Numbered from the stretch's first letter, positions 16,666-26,172 are shown. The stretch: DNA of 64,000 nt from Pseudomonas sp. PDM16 (GCF_014851865.1 NZ_JACVAM010000002.1:496001-560000); one strand, 5' to 3'. The notes: generated from the letters alone by a model not told the origin. Numbers and translations are program-made.

Positions 16666-17259
16666 ATGAACAGCAGCATCCGACTCGACAAGCGTGACCT
16701 GATCCTGGCCAAGGGCTCGGAGGTGATGACGCGCCGTGGCTACCATGGCACTGGCGTGATGGAGATCGTCCAGGCCGCCGGCATCCCCAAGGGCAGCTTC
16801 TATCACTACTTCGCCAGTAAGGAAGACTTCGCCCTGCAGGCCCTGGAGTTCGTCTACCAGCCGCGCCTGCTGCGCTACACCGAGGCCCTGGGCAATTCGG
16901 CGCTGAGCCCCAGCGCGCGCATCCTCGGCTACTACCGAGAGCTGCTGGCGCATTTCTCGCGTCAGGAGCAGCCCGAGTGCCATTGCTTCATCGGCAGTCT
17001 GAGCTTCGAGATGAGCGAAGTCCTGCCGGCCATTGGTGCCGAAGTGGAACGCATCCAGCAGGCCTCGGTGGACATCCTGCGTGACTGTCTGGAGCAGGCG
17101 CGCGCCGCCGGTGAGCTAGCCGCCGACGAGGATTGCGAGAACCTGGCGACCTTCATTTCCAACGCCTGGCAGGGCGTGCTGGCGCGCCTCAAGGTCGGCC
17201 GCAGCCTGCAGCCGCTGGAAGCCTTCATTCACCGTCTGGAGCTGCTGTTGCGGCCCTGA
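16666..17259 (+). CDS. TetR-family regulator, NemR-like
   Basis: 197 residues from ATG 16666; an ATG at 16654 would add four residues and abut the operator. The N-terminal helix-turn-helix has GYHGTGVMEIVQAAGIPKG then SFYHYFASKEDFA, the TetR signature. The ligand domain has a Cys105-His-Cys107 motif. By remembered alignment, Cys107 falls at the position of the redox-sensing Cys106 of E. coli NemR, which responds to electrophiles and hypochlorite. It is followed 58 bases later by an Old Yellow Enzyme gene, parallel to nemR-nemA. Both genes carry the same 14-base palindromic site upstream, so self-repression and control of the oxidoreductase are likely. Confidence 0.88.
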   Translation: MNSSIRLDKRDLILAKGSEVMTRRGYHGTGVMEIVQAAGIPKGSFYHYFASKEDFALQALEFVYQPRLLRYTEALGNSALSPSARILGYYRELLAHFSRQEQPECHCFIGSLSFEMSEVLPAIGAEVERIQQASVDILRDCLEQARAAGELAADEDCENLATFISNAWQGVLARLKVGRSLQPLEAFIHRLELLLRP

Positions 17260-17279
17260 TCCCTTTTTTGCCTATCGAC

Positions 17280-17293
17280 GAGACGACCGGTCA
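17280..17293. promoter_or_regulatory. Putative TetR operator, copy 2
   Basis: Identical to the 14-base site at 16639-16652 (GAGACGACCGGTCA), in the short gap between the TetR gene and the Old Yellow Enzyme gene. This suggests an internal promoter controlled by the same repressor. Confidence 0.65.
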
Positions 17294-17317
17294 GTTGGCC
17301 GGCCCCAAGGAGAATCC

Positions 17318-18421
17318 ATGACCGTTAAAGCCCTGTTCGAACCCTTCCGCCTGGGTAACCTGGAGCTGCCGACCCGCGTGGTGATGGCACCGATGACCCG
17401 CTCCTTCTCCCCGGGCGGCGTACCGGGCGCCCAGGTGGTCGAGTACTACCGTCGCCGCGCCGCGGCCGGCGTTGGCCTGATCGTCACCGAGGGCACCACT
17501 GTCGGTCACAAGGCCGCCAACGGCTACCCGCACGTGCCGCGCTTCTACGGTGAAGACGCCCTGGCCGGCTGGAAAGAGGTGGTCGACGCGGTGCACGCCG
17601 AAGGCGGCAAGATCGTTCCGCAGCTGTGGCACGTGGGCAACGTACGCAAGGCCGGCACCGAGCCGGACGCCAGCGTGCCGGGCTTCGGCCCGAGCGAGAA
17701 GGTCAAGGAAGGCAATGTCGTGGTTCACGGCATGACCAAGCAGGACATCGAAGAAGTGATCGCCGCCTTCGCCCAGGCCGCCCGCGACGCCAAGGCCATC
17801 GGCATGGACGGCGTGGAAATCCACGGCGCCCACGGTTATCTGGTCGACCAGTTCTTCTGGGAAGGCAGCAACAAGCGCACCGACGAATACGGTGGCGACC
17901 TGGCCCAGCGTTCGCGCTTCGCCATCGAGCTGATCCAGGCCGTGCGCGCTGCTGTTGGCCCGGACTTCCCGATCATCTTCCGCTTCTCGCAGTGGAAGCA
18001 GCAGGACTACACCGCACGTCTGGTACAGACCGCCGAAGAGCTGGGCGCTTTCCTCAAGCCGCTGGCCGACGCTGGCGTGGATATCTTCCACTGCTCGACC
18101 CGCCGCTTCTGGGAGCCGGAGTTCGACGGTAGCGACCTGAACCTGGCCGGCTGGACCCGCCAGCTGACCGGCAAGCCGACCATCACCGTGGGCAGCGTCG
18201 GCCTGGACGGCGAGTTCCTGCAGTTCATGGTCAACACCGACAAGGTGGCCGAGCCGGCCAGCCTGGAAAATCTGCTGGAGCGCCTGAACAAGCAGGAGTT
18301 TGACTTGGTGGCTGTGGGCCGCGCCCTGCTGGTCGACCCGGACTGGGCGGTGAAGGTGCGCGATGGCCGCGAGAGCGACATCCTGCCGTTCAGCCGCGAG
18401 GCGCTGAAGCAACTGGTCTGA
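17318..18421 (+). CDS. Old Yellow Enzyme family NADH:flavin oxidoreductase
   Basis: 367 residues forming a FMN-binding TIM barrel. Visible: RVVMAPMTRS (FMN contacts), VPQLWHVGNVR, the active-site pair in EIHGAHGYLVDQF (His-x2-His), then RTDEYGG, and the phosphate-binding LVAVGRALLVDPDW near the C-terminus. Such enzymes reduce activated alkenes, N-ethylmaleimide and nitro compounds with NAD(P)H; E. coli NemA is the best-known relative. SD AAGGAG lies upstream. It is likely repressed by the adjacent TetR protein. The preferred substrate is not deducible. Confidence 0.92.
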   Translation: MTVKALFEPFRLGNLELPTRVVMAPMTRSFSPGGVPGAQVVEYYRRRAAAGVGLIVTEGTTVGHKAANGYPHVPRFYGEDALAGWKEVVDAVHAEGGKIVPQLWHVGNVRKAGTEPDASVPGFGPSEKVKEGNVVVHGMTKQDIEEVIAAFAQAARDAKAIGMDGVEIHGAHGYLVDQFFWEGSNKRTDEYGGDLAQRSRFAIELIQAVRAAVGPDFPIIFRFSQWKQQDYTARLVQTAEELGAFLKPLADAGVDIFHCSTRRFWEPEFDGSDLNLAGWTRQLTGKPTITVGSVGLDGEFLQFMVNTDKVAEPASLENLLERLNKQEFDLVAVGRALLVDPDWAVKVRDGRESDILPFSREALKQLV

Positions 18422-18436
18422 TAAGACAGGTGCGAT

Positions 18437-18476
18437 GACAAGGCCCGGTGGAGTGATAGCTCCACCGGGCCTTGTC
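18437..18476 (+). terminator. Long hairpin after the Old Yellow Enzyme gene
   Basis: 17-bp perfect stem GACAAGGCCCGGTGGAG / CTCCACCGGGCCTTGTC with a TGATAG loop. There is no T-tract, so it may be a transcript-stabilising hairpin or weak terminator insulating ruvC. Confidence 0.6.
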
Positions 18477-18560
18477 GCATGTGAGTCCTGGCAATGCGTT
18501 CTCCTCCGGTTTCTTTCGTCACCTGCGACTGTCAGCCTTTTTTATGGCTGAGCCGCTCCG

Positions 18561-18587
18561 TATACTTCCGGCTGGATAAATAGACAG
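18561..18587 (+). promoter_or_regulatory. Probable ruvC promoter -10 and LexA-like box
   Basis: TATACT at 18561-18566 resembles a -10 element. The 16-base CTGGATAAATAGACAG at 18572-18587 has the CTG-N10-CAG form of a LexA box and matches CTGTATATATATACAG at 13 of 16 positions. Its placement would cover the transcription start, 37 bases before the ruvC ATG, consistent with SOS repression of ruvCAB. Confidence 0.62.
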
Positions 18588-18624
18588 TGTGTCGGCTCGG
18601 CCTGACCACGGAGCGAAGCGCTGC

Positions 18625-19149
18625 ATGACCCTGATCCTTGGCATCGACCCCGGCTCGCGCATTACCGGCTACGGTGTGGTGCGCGACACCGGGCGTGGCT
18701 GTGAGTACGTTGCCTCCGGCTGCATACGCACCGGTGACGGCGATCTGGCCAGCCGGCTGCAAGTGGTTTTTCGCGGTGTCAGCGAGGTGATTCGCCTGCA
18801 TGGCCCGGTGACCATGGGCATCGAGCAGGTGTTCATGGCCAAGAACGCCGACTCGGCGCTCAAGCTTGGCCAGGCTCGCGGAGCGGCCATCGTCGCCGGC
18901 ATCGAGTCGGGTCTGGATGTCAGCGAGTACACCGCCAGCCAGGTCAAACAGGCCATCGCCGGTACCGGTGGCGCGGACAAACAGCAGGTGCAGATGATGG
19001 TGATGCATCTGCTCAAACTGGTGCAGAAGCCGCAGATCGATGCGTCCGACGCGCTGGCCATTGCTCTCTGTCACGCTCATCACCGACAGAGCCTGATTCC
19101 CCATGGCCTGCTTGGCGCCAAGCGGCGTAGCGGTCGGTTGCGCCTGTAA
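18625..19149 (+). CDS. ruvC: Crossover junction endodeoxyribonuclease RuvC
   Basis: 174 residues from ATG 18625. The RNase-H-like active site is visible: Asp in [13 protein letters not shown], Glu in [11 protein letters not shown], and Asp pair in [13 protein letters not shown]. RuvC dimers cut Holliday junctions symmetrically during recombinational repair, working with RuvAB. It is the first gene of ruvC-ruvA-ruvB. A LexA-like box lies just upstream. The familiar upstream neighbour in other pseudomonads (yebC) is absent here; the Old Yellow Enzyme gene takes its place. Confidence 0.96.
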   Translation: MTLILGIDPGSRITGYGVVRDTGRGCEYVASGCIRTGDGDLASRLQVVFRGVSEVIRLHGPVTMGIEQVFMAKNADSALKLGQARGAAIVAGIESGLDVSEYTASQVKQAIAGTGGADKQQVQMMVMHLLKLVQKPQIDASDALAIALCHAHHRQSLIPHGLLGAKRRSGRLRL

Positions 19150-19167
19150 ACAGAAGGAAACACTTTC

Positions 19168-19773
19168 GTGATCGGACGCCTGAAGGGCACCCTGGCGGAA
19201 AAGCAGCCGCCGCACTTGATCCTCGATGTCAACGGCGTCGGCTATGAGTTGGAAGTGCCGATGACCACTCTTTACCGCCTGCCTGCGGTTGGGCAGCCAG
19301 TGACGTTGCACACCCATCTGGTCGTGCGCGAGGACGCTCATCTGCTCTACGGGTTCGCCGAGAAGCGCGAGCGAGAGCTGTTCCGTGAGCTGATCCGGCT
19401 CAACGGCGTCGGCCCCAAGCTGGCCCTGGCGCTGATGTCCGGTCTGGAGGTCGATGAGCTGGTGCGTTGTGTGCAAGCTCAGGATACCTCGACCCTGGTG
19501 AAGATCCCCGGCGTCGGCAAGAAGACTGCCGAGCGCCTGCTGGTGGAGCTCAAGGATCGCTTCAAGGCCTGGGAAAGCATGCCGTCCATCGCGCCACTGG
19601 TGGTGGAACCTCGCGCAGGCGTGGCAGTCTCAAGCGCCGAGAGCGACGCCGTGAGCGCGCTGATCTCCCTCGGCTTCAAGCCGCAGGAGGCCAGCAAAGC
19701 CGTTGCGGCTGTCCAGGAAGAAGGGCTGTCCAGCGAAGAGCTGATCCGCCGTGCCCTGAAAGGAATGGTGTAG
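19168..19773 (+). CDS. ruvA: Holliday junction branch migration protein RuvA
   Basis: 201 residues. Domain I starts [23 protein letters not shown]. Domain II has two helix-hairpin-helix motifs ([10 protein letters not shown] and [13 protein letters not shown]) that grip the junction DNA. Domain III (about 155-201: [17 protein letters not shown]) contacts RuvB. The tetramer recognises four-way junctions and loads RuvB. GTG start at 19168, 18 bases after ruvC. Confidence 0.96.
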   Translation: MIGRLKGTLAEKQPPHLILDVNGVGYELEVPMTTLYRLPAVGQPVTLHTHLVVREDAHLLYGFAEKRERELFRELIRLNGVGPKLALALMSGLEVDELVRCVQAQDTSTLVKIPGVGKKTAERLLVELKDRFKAWESMPSIAPLVVEPRAGVAVSSAESDAVSALISLGFKPQEASKAVAAVQEEGLSSEELIRRALKGMV

Positions 19774-19776
19774 GAA

Positions 19777-20826
19777 GTGATAGACGCCGACCGCCTGATA
19801 ACTGCCAGCAGTCGCGACCGCGACGAACAGCTGGACCGCGCCATTCGCCCGCTCAAGCTGGCCGAATATGTCGGCCAGCCGGTGGTGCGCGAGCAGATGG
19901 AGTTGTTCATTCAGGCCGCCAAGAACCGCCAGGAGGCGCTGGATCACACGCTGATATTCGGTCCGCCCGGACTGGGCAAGACCACTCTGGCCAATATCAT
20001 CGCCCAGGAGATGGGGGTATCGATCAAGAGCACGTCGGGGCCAGTGCTGGAGCGTCCGGGCGATCTGGCCGCGCTGCTGACCAATCTGGAGGCTGGCGAT
20101 GTGCTTTTCGTTGATGAGATCCACCGTCTCTCGCCCGTTGTCGAGGAAGTGCTGTACCCGGCGATGGAAGACTTCCAGCTCGATATCATGATTGGCGAGG
20201 GTCCGGCTGCACGCTCGATCAAGCTTGACCTGCCGCCCTTCACCCTGGTCGGCGCCACTACCCGCGCGGGGATGCTGACCAACCCTTTGCGTGATCGCTT
20301 CGGCATCGTCCAGCGTCTGGAGTTCTATTCCAGCGAAGATCTGGCGACCATCGTCAGTCGCTCGGCAGGGATTCTCGGTTTGCCCATCGACCCCGAGGGT
20401 GCCTTCGAGATCGCGCGGCGCGCCCGTGGCACCCCGCGTATTGCCAACCGTCTGCTGCGCCGTGTGCGTGACTTTGCCGAGGTCCGTGCCAGCGGGCAGA
20501 TCAGCCGAGGCATCGCCGATCAGGCACTGAACATGCTGGATGTCGACGAACGTGGCTTCGACCACCAGGACCGGCGTCTACTGCTGGCGATGATCGACAA
20601 GTTCGACGGCGGGCCGGTCGGTATCGACAACCTGGCGGCCGCTATCGGTGAAGAGCGCGGAACCATCGAGGATGTGCTCGAGCCTTATCTGATCCAGCAG
20701 GGCTACATCATGCGTACGCCGCGGGGTAGGGTGGTCACGCGGCATGCCTACCTGCACTTCGGCCTCAACCTGCCGAAGCGTCTCAGCGATGCCCCGATGG
20801 CAGATCTCTTCGGCGGCGATGAATAG
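19777..20826 (+). CDS. ruvB: Holliday junction branch migration ATPase RuvB
   Basis: 349 residues, GTG start 3 bases after the ruvA stop with AGGAA as SD. AAA+ motifs are Walker [12 protein letters not shown], Walker [10 protein letters not shown], sensor 1 GATTRAG and the arginine finger region [13 protein letters not shown] winged-helix DNA-binding domain ends the protein ([17 protein letters not shown]). Hexameric motor that drives branch migration with RuvA. Confidence 0.97.
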   Translation: MIDADRLITASSRDRDEQLDRAIRPLKLAEYVGQPVVREQMELFIQAAKNRQEALDHTLIFGPPGLGKTTLANIIAQEMGVSIKSTSGPVLERPGDLAALLTNLEAGDVLFVDEIHRLSPVVEEVLYPAMEDFQLDIMIGEGPAARSIKLDLPPFTLVGATTRAGMLTNPLRDRFGIVQRLEFYSSEDLATIVSRSAGILGLPIDPEGAFEIARRARGTPRIANRLLRRVRDFAEVRASGQISRGIADQALNMLDVDERGFDHQDRRLLLAMIDKFDGGPVGIDNLAAAIGEERGTIEDVLEPYLIQQGYIMRTPRGRVVTRHAYLHFGLNLPKRLSDAPMADLFGGDE

Positions 20827-20879
20827 TTGCAAAACAACGGCTTGCCCGGATTGGCAAGGCTAGGAGTAAACACTAGAGT

Positions 20880-21335
20880 ATGCGCGCGCAAAACGAGGCC
20901 AGGCCTTTCGCTCTCAAGAGTCGGGTGTATTACGAAGATACCGACGCCGGCGGCATCGTCTATTACGTCAACTACCTCAAGTTCATGGAGCGGGCTCGTA
21001 CCGAGTGTCTGCGCAGTCTGGGCTTTGCCCAGTCGCAGCTGGTCGACGAGAACCTTCTGTTCGTCGTGCACTCCGCCGAGGCGCGCTACCACGCGCCTGC
21101 CCGGCTGGACGACGAGCTTTTTATCACTGCCGAGGTAATGGAGTTGAACCGTGCCAGCCTGCGCTTCCGTCAACAGGTACGGCGGGCAACGGATGAGGTG
21201 CTGCTCTGCGAGGGGCAGTTCGTGGTGGCCTGCGTGCGGGCCGACAATTTGAAGCCCCGTGCCATCCCTGAAACGCTGCGCACAGCGTTCGCGGCGGGCA
21301 TGGGCCAAGTCACAGCAGGATCGGTAGGAGAGTAG
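20880..21335 (+). CDS. ybgC: Tol-Pal system-associated acyl-CoA thioesterase YbgC
   Basis: 151 residues with the hotdog-fold 4-hydroxybenzoyl-CoA thioesterase signature [24 protein letters not shown], split here around the catalytic Asp in YEDTDAGG. It hydrolyses short-chain or ACP-linked acyl thioesters and is found at the head of tol-pal clusters, probably in phospholipid metabolism at the inner membrane. It ends one base before the tolQ start. There is no close SD beyond TAGAG. Confidence 0.93.
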   Translation: MRAQNEARPFALKSRVYYEDTDAGGIVYYVNYLKFMERARTECLRSLGFAQSQLVDENLLFVVHSAEARYHAPARLDDELFITAEVMELNRASLRFRQQVRRATDEVLLCEGQFVVACVRADNLKPRAIPETLRTAFAAGMGQVTAGSVGE

Positions 21336-21336
21336 C

Positions 21337-22038
21337 GTGGAAGCAACAGCCAACGCCGTTGACCATATGTCGATGTGGAGCCTGATCAGCAACGCCAGTC
21401 TGGTGGTGCAGCTGGTCATGTTGACCCTGGTGGCCGCCTCGGTGGTGTCCTGGATCATGATTTTCCAGCGCAGCACTATGTTGCGAGCGGCGAAGAAGTC
21501 TCTGGAAGTCTTCGAAGAGCGCTTCTGGTCGGGCATCGACCTGTCCAAGCTGTATCGTCAGGCCGGCAGCAATCCGGACCCGGACTGCGGCGTCGAGCAG
21601 ATCTTCCGTGCCGGCTTCAAGGAGTTCTCCCGTCTGCGCCAGCAGCCGGGTGTCGATCCTGATGCGGTGATGGACGGAGTCGCACGTGCCATGCGTGTGG
21701 CTATCTCGCGTGAGGAAGAGAAGCTCGAGCAGAGCCTGCCATTCCTCGCCACTGTCGGCTCCACCAGCCCGTACATCGGCCTGTTCGGTACCGTCTGGGG
21801 CATCATGAACTCCTTCCGCGGCTTGGCTCAGGTGCAGCAGGCGACGCTGGCGACCGTAGCTCCGGGTATCGCTGAGGCGCTGATCGCTACCGCAATCGGC
21901 CTGTTCGCCGCTATTCCGGCGGTGATCGCCTACAACCGCTTCTCGGCGCAAGGCGATCGCCTGATTGGTCGTTACTACACCTTTGCCGACGAGTTCCAGG
22001 CGATTCTGCACCGCAAAGTGCACACCAGCGAGGACTGA
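21337..22038 (+). CDS. tolQ: Tol-Pal system proton-channel protein TolQ
   Basis: 233 residues, GTG start. Three membrane helices: near 18-40, and two after residue 140 (PYIGLFGTVWGIMNSFRGL and IAEALIATAIGLFAAIPAV). It is a MotA/ExbB homologue forming, with TolR, the proton-driven motor that energises TolA during outer-membrane constriction at division. It is coupled to ybgC upstream (1-base gap), and tolR follows after 10 bases. Confidence 0.96.
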   Translation: MEATANAVDHMSMWSLISNASLVVQLVMLTLVAASVVSWIMIFQRSTMLRAAKKSLEVFEERFWSGIDLSKLYRQAGSNPDPDCGVEQIFRAGFKEFSRLRQQPGVDPDAVMDGVARAMRVAISREEEKLEQSLPFLATVGSTSPYIGLFGTVWGIMNSFRGLAQVQQATLATVAPGIAEALIATAIGLFAAIPAVIAYNRFSAQGDRLIGRYYTFADEFQAILHRKVHTSED

Positions 22039-22048
22039 GGCTTAGCCC

Positions 22049-22507
22049 ATGGCCAGAATTCGCAACAGACGCAAGCCGGTCGCCGAGATGAACGTCGTGC
22101 CTTACATCGACGTGATGCTGGTGCTGCTGGTGATCTTCATGGTGACCGCGCCGATGCTCAACCAGGGCGTCAAGGTCGACTTGCCTAAGGTTTCCAGCGA
22201 GGCGTTGCCGCAGGACAACGATTCCCGCGTGCTGACCATCTCGATCAAGGCCGACAAGACCTACTACTGGAACATGGGCGAGGAGGTCGATCCGGACCAA
22301 GGCAAGGCCAGCGAGACCGCGACCGAACTGCCAGCGTTGGTACAGACGGTCAGTGCGATCATGAATCAGAACGCCGGTCAGGGTAAGAAGGTCCAGGTTT
22401 TCGTTCGCGGCGACAAGGCGGTCGATTACGGTTCCGTGATGGCGGTGATGGGCGGCCTGCAGCAGGCCGGCGTCGGTAACGTCGGGCTGATCACCGAGGC
22501 GCCCTGA
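22049..22507 (+). CDS. tolR: Tol-Pal system protein TolR
   Basis: 152 residues with one N-terminal membrane helix (YIDVMLVLLVIFMVTAPM) carrying the essential Asp in PYIDVMLVLL that gates protons with TolQ. The periplasmic ExbD/TolR domain has FVRGDKAVDYG near the end. It is the stator component of the Tol motor. The stop overlaps the tolA start by one base (TGATG). Confidence 0.96.
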   Translation: MARIRNRRKPVAEMNVVPYIDVMLVLLVIFMVTAPMLNQGVKVDLPKVSSEALPQDNDSRVLTISIKADKTYYWNMGEEVDPDQGKASETATELPALVQTVSAIMNQNAGQGKKVQVFVRGDKAVDYGSVMAVMGGLQQAGVGNVGLITEAP

Positions 22508-23454
22508 TGCAGCAGAAGAGCGTTCGCTCCTCCTCGGAAAGTTACTTCTGGCCGACCGTATGGGCGGTGGCCATTCATGTGCTGCTGTTCGCCATGCTGT
22601 TCGTCAGCTTTCACTTCGCGCCCGAGCTGCCACCGGCCAAGCCTATCGTCCAGGCTACGCTGTATCAGCTGAAATCGCAGAGCAAGGCGATCACCCAGAC
22701 CACCCAGAAGATTGCTGGTGAGGCCGAGAAGACCAAGGCCCGCCAGTATGAGGTGGAGCAGATGGAGACCAAGAAGGAAGAGCAGCAGAAGCAGGAAGCG
22801 GCGGAACAAAAGAAAGCCGAGGCGGCCAAACAGGCTGAGGTGGCGAAGAAGCAGGCCGAAGCCAAGAAAGCCGAGGAGGCGAAGAAGGCTGAGCAGAAGA
22901 AGCAGGCCGATATCGCCAAGAAGAAAGCTGAGGACGATAAGAAGAAAGCTGCTGAGGAGGCCAAGAAAAAGGCTGCCGAAGCTGCCAAGAAGAAAGCAGC
23001 GGAAGAGGCCAAGAAGAAGGCCGCTGCCGAAGCTGCCAAGAAGAAGGCGCAGGAAGCTGCGCGCAAGGCGGCGGACGACAAGAAGGCGCAGGCCCTGGCG
23101 GAGCTTCTGGGTGATACCACCGAGCGGCAACAGGCCTTGGCGGAGACGCAGGGAGATCAGGTTGCCGGCAACTTCGATGATTTGATTCGGCGTTATGTGT
23201 CGGAGGGCTGGAGTCGTCCGCCATCCGCGCGTAACGGTATGACCGTGGTGGTACAGATCAATATGTTGCCTGATGGCACCATTACCAACGCGACTGTGGC
23301 TCGTTCCAGTGGCGATGCAGCGTTCGACAGTTCGGCGGTGACCGCCGTGCGTAACGTCGGCAAAGTGACAGAAATGCAGGGCTTGAGTCCGAGTGATTTC
23401 AATCCCTACCGTTCGTTCAAGATGACCTTTACACCAGAGGACCTGGACCTGTGA
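22507..23454 (+). CDS. tolA: Tol-Pal system periplasm-spanning protein TolA
   Basis: 315 residues. Inner-membrane helix near 13-35 ([19 protein letters not shown]), then a long Lys/Ala/Glu-rich helix (about 75-205) made of [12 protein letters not shown] repeats, then the globular C-terminal domain (about 215-315: [15 protein letters not shown] and [13 protein letters not shown]) that touches Pal/TolB and is also a colicin and phage receptor in other species. It spans the periplasm under TolQR force. It overlaps tolR by one base and tolB by four. Confidence 0.95.
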   Translation: MQQKSVRSSSESYFWPTVWAVAIHVLLFAMLFVSFHFAPELPPAKPIVQATLYQLKSQSKAITQTTQKIAGEAEKTKARQYEVEQMETKKEEQQKQEAAEQKKAEAAKQAEVAKKQAEAKKAEEAKKAEQKKQADIAKKKAEDDKKKAAEEAKKKAAEAAKKKAAEEAKKKAAAEAAKKKAQEAARKAADDKKAQALAELLGDTTERQQALAETQGDQVAGNFDDLIRRYVSEGWSRPPSARNGMTVVVQINMLPDGTITNATVARSSGDAAFDSSAVTAVRNVGKVTEMQGLSPSDFNPYRSFKMTFTPEDLDL

Positions 23455-24752
23455 TCAATCTGTTTCGAGGGTTCCTAATCATGCTCTGCTGCGCTGCCGG
23501 TCTGGCAGTCGCGGACGAGAAGAACATTCTGGTCACCGGCGGTTCTGATCGGGCCATCCCGATCGCCGTGGTGCCCTTCGGCTGGCAGGGCGGTTCTGTC
23601 CTGCCTGAAGACCTTTCCACCATCATCGGTGACGATCTGCGTAACAGCGGTATGTATGCGCCGATCCCGCGTCAGAACATGATCAGCCTGCCGACCTCGG
23701 CGGCCGAGATCATCTACCGTGACTGGCAGGCGCTGGGCGCGCAGTACGTGATGGTGGGTAGCATCGTGCCGAACGGCGGCCGCCTGCAGGTTCAGTTCGC
23801 CCTGTTCAACGTGGCGACTCAGCAGCAGGTAGTTGCCGGTACCGTTGGCGGTACCACTGACCAGCTGCGCGACATGGCTCACCATGTTGCTGACCAGGCA
23901 TTCGAGAAACTCACCGGTATCAAGGGGGCCTTCTCCACCAAGATGCTCTATGTCACCGCCGAGCGTTTCGGAGTGAACAACACCCGTTACACCCTGCAGC
24001 GCTCTGACTACGACGGCGCCCGTGGCGTGACCCTGCTGCAGTCGCGTGAGCCGATCCTGTCGCCGCGTTATGCGCCGGATGGCCGCCGTATTGCCTACGT
24101 GTCTTTCGAGCAGCGCCGTCCGCGCATCTTCATGCAGCACATTGATACCGGCCGTCGTGAGCAGTTGACCAACTTCGAGGGGCTAAATGGTGCCCCGGCG
24201 TTTTCGCCGGATGGCAATCGCCTGGCCTTCGTGCTGTCCAAGGACGGCAACCCGGAGATCTATGTGATGGACCTGGGGTCGCGTCAGATCCAGCGTGTGA
24301 CCAACTCCGGCTCGATCGAGACCGAGCCGTTCTGGGGCAAGGATGGGCAGACCCTGTACTTCACCAGCGACCGTGCCGGCAAGCCGCAGATCTATAAGCA
24401 GAGCATTCATGGTGGTGCCGCCCAGCGTGTGACCTTCACCGGCAACTACAACGCCAACCCGAAGTTGTCGGCCGACGAGAAGACCCTGGTGATGATCCAT
24501 CGCCAGGACGGCTTCACCAACTTCAAAGTGGCAGCTCAGGACCTCGTGACCAGCCGCCTGCGCATTCTTTCCGAGACCAGTCTGGACGACTCTCCCACTG
24601 TTGCGCCCAATGGCACCATGCTAATCTACGCCACCCGCCAGCAGGGCCGGGGAGTACTGATGCTCGTCTCCACCAATGGGCGTGTCAGGCTCCCGATTCC
24701 CACCGCTCAAGGTGACGTCCGGGAACCTTCCTGGTCTCCCTTCCTGAACTGA
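23451..24752 (+). CDS. tolB: Tol-Pal system beta-propeller protein TolB
   Basis: 433 residues, GTG start overlapping the tolA stop. Signal peptide ([16 protein letters not shown]). The N-terminal domain (about 25-160) precedes a six-bladed propeller with repeated SPDG-type turns ([36 protein letters not shown]). Periplasmic; it binds Pal and TolA and competes with peptidoglycan for Pal. Confidence 0.97.
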   Translation: MINLFRGFLIMLCCAAGLAVADEKNILVTGGSDRAIPIAVVPFGWQGGSVLPEDLSTIIGDDLRNSGMYAPIPRQNMISLPTSAAEIIYRDWQALGAQYVMVGSIVPNGGRLQVQFALFNVATQQQVVAGTVGGTTDQLRDMAHHVADQAFEKLTGIKGAFSTKMLYVTAERFGVNNTRYTLQRSDYDGARGVTLLQSREPILSPRYAPDGRRIAYVSFEQRRPRIFMQHIDTGRREQLTNFEGLNGAPAFSPDGNRLAFVLSKDGNPEIYVMDLGSRQIQRVTNSGSIETEPFWGKDGQTLYFTSDRAGKPQIYKQSIHGGAAQRVTFTGNYNANPKLSADEKTLVMIHRQDGFTNFKVAAQDLVTSRLRILSETSLDDSPTVAPNGTMLIYATRQQGRGVLMLVSTNGRVRLPIPTAQGDVREPSWSPFLN

Positions 24753-24808
24753 TGCGGTAAAACACTTTTCTGCTTTAAACACACCTGGGGTTCATTAGGA
24801 GTTACATC

Positions 24809-25306
24809 ATGGAAATGCTGAAATTCGGCAAATTTGCTGCTCTGAGCCTGGCTCTGGCCGTGGCTGTTGGTTGCTCTTCCAAAGGCGGTGACGCTTCCGG
24901 CGAAGGCGCTGTTGATCCGAACGCTGGCTACAACGCTGGCAACAGCGGTGTTGACGGTGCTCTGAGCGAAGAAGCCGCTCTGCGCGCCATCACCACCTTC
25001 TACTTCGAGTACGACAGCTCCGACCTGAAGCCGGAAGCCATGCGCGCTCTGGACGTACACGCCAAGGACCTGAAAGGCAACGGCGCTCGCGTCGTTCTGG
25101 AAGGCCACACCGACGAGCGCGGCACCCGCGAGTACAACATGGCTCTGGGCGAGCGTCGTGCCAAGGCCGTTCAGCGCTACCTGGTTCTGCAGGGCGTTTC
25201 CCCGGCTCAGCTGGAACTGGTTTCCTACGGTGAAGAGCGTCCGGTTGCTACCGGCAGCGATGAGTCCTCCTGGGCTCAGAACCGTCGCGTCGAACTGCGT
25301 AAGTAA
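24809..25306 (+). CDS. oprL: Peptidoglycan-associated lipoprotein Pal (OprL)
   Basis: 165 residues. The lipoprotein signal peptide ends in AVAVG-Cys (Cys22). The OmpA-like domain (about 60-165) has [35 protein letters not shown] and AQNRRVEL, with Asp and Arg for diaminopimelate binding. Its outer-membrane anchor ties the outer membrane to the wall and is recycled by TolB. SD TAGGAG precedes ATG 24809. Codon use is strongly biased (CTG, GCT), as expected for an abundant protein. Confidence 0.97.
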   Translation: MEMLKFGKFAALSLALAVAVGCSSKGGDASGEGAVDPNAGYNAGNSGVDGALSEEAALRAITTFYFEYDSSDLKPEAMRALDVHAKDLKGNGARVVLEGHTDERGTREYNMALGERRAKAVQRYLVLQGVSPAQLELVSYGEERPVATGSDESSWAQNRRVELRK

Positions 25307-25312
25307 TTCGTC

Positions 25313-26125
25313 ATGCGTAAGTGCCCTCGTATCCTGACCTCTCTGATGCTCGCCCTGCCGCTCGCGGCGGTGGCCGAGGTCCCCGTGGTGGATGGAAGCT
25401 CCGGTAGCAGCTATCCACCAGCCGGTTACGGTACGAGCGGCGCCTACGCCGGAGGCGGGGCGCAAGCCCCGGCTTCGGCGCAGGGTCAGCTGTTCATGCA
25501 GTTGCAGCAGATGCAGGACGAGATTGCCCAGCTGCGGGGCATGCTCGAAGAACAGCAGAATGAGATCCAGCGTCTCAAACAAGAAGGCGATGCCCGCTAC
25601 CAGGACATCGACAGCCGCCTGCAAGGTGGCACTGCCGGTGCGCAACAGGCACCTGCACAGAATTCCCCGGCCGACGGCGCGATCAGCGCCGCAGGCACCC
25701 CAGCTGCCCCTGCCCAGCAGGCGCCGGCAGCCAGTAATGAACCCGCCGACCCGGCGAAGGAAAAGCTGTATTACGACGCTGCCTTCGATCTGATCAAGGC
25801 CAAGGATTTCGACAAAGCCAGCCAGGCATTCAGTGCCTTCCTGCGCAAGTATCCACAGAGCCAGTACGCGGGCAATGCACAGTACTGGCTGGGTGAGGTG
25901 AACCTCACCAAGGGCGATCTGCAGGGTGCCGGGAAGGCTTTCGCCCAGGTTGCCGCCAATTACCCAACGCATTCCAAGGTTCCGGACTCTCTGTTCAAGC
26001 TTGCCGATGTCGAACGTCGTATGGGTAATAACGATCGTGCCAGAGGCATTCTCCAGCAGCTCATCGCCCAGTATCCCGGATCGTCCGCGGCGCAGTTGGC
26101 GCAGCGTGATCTGCAACGCCTCTGA
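25313..26125 (+). CDS. cpoB: Cell division coordinator CpoB (YbgF)
   Basis: 270 residues with a signal peptide (ILTSLMLALPLAAVAEV). An N-terminal coiled coil (about 55-105: LQQMQDEIAQLRGMLEEQQ) trimerises, a Pro/Ala/Gln-rich linker follows, and C-terminal TPR repeats (about 145-270: YDAAFDLIKAKDFDKASQAF, YAGNAQYWLGEV) bind TolA. It coordinates outer-membrane constriction with PBP1b. Six bases after oprL, ending the tol-pal operon at a strong terminator. Confidence 0.95.
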   Translation: MRKCPRILTSLMLALPLAAVAEVPVVDGSSGSSYPPAGYGTSGAYAGGGAQAPASAQGQLFMQLQQMQDEIAQLRGMLEEQQNEIQRLKQEGDARYQDIDSRLQGGTAGAQQAPAQNSPADGAISAAGTPAAPAQQAPAASNEPADPAKEKLYYDAAFDLIKAKDFDKASQAFSAFLRKYPQSQYAGNAQYWLGEVNLTKGDLQGAGKAFAQVAANYPTHSKVPDSLFKLADVERRMGNNDRARGILQQLIAQYPGSSAAQLAQRDLQRL

Positions 26126-26145
26126 GCCAATCCTCTGTCGGTCAG

Positions 26146-26172
26146 AAACCCGCGCTAGTCGCGGGTTTTTTC
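26146..26172 (+). terminator. Intrinsic terminator of the tol-pal-cpoB operon
   Basis: AAACCCGCG / CGCGGGTTT stem (9 bp), 5-base loop, then four further T. Starts 20 bases after the cpoB stop. Confidence 0.88.

Noticed and set aside
22720..23120. Lys/Ala-rich repeats in tolA as a possible CRISPR or tandem repeat locus
   Set aside because: They encode the normal long TolA helix; units are degenerate and coding, without spacers.
24707..26116. 469-codon open frame antisense to oprL and cpoB
   Set aside because: It runs opposite to two well-identified genes with normal signatures, has no SD or family features, and reflects high GC codon structure.
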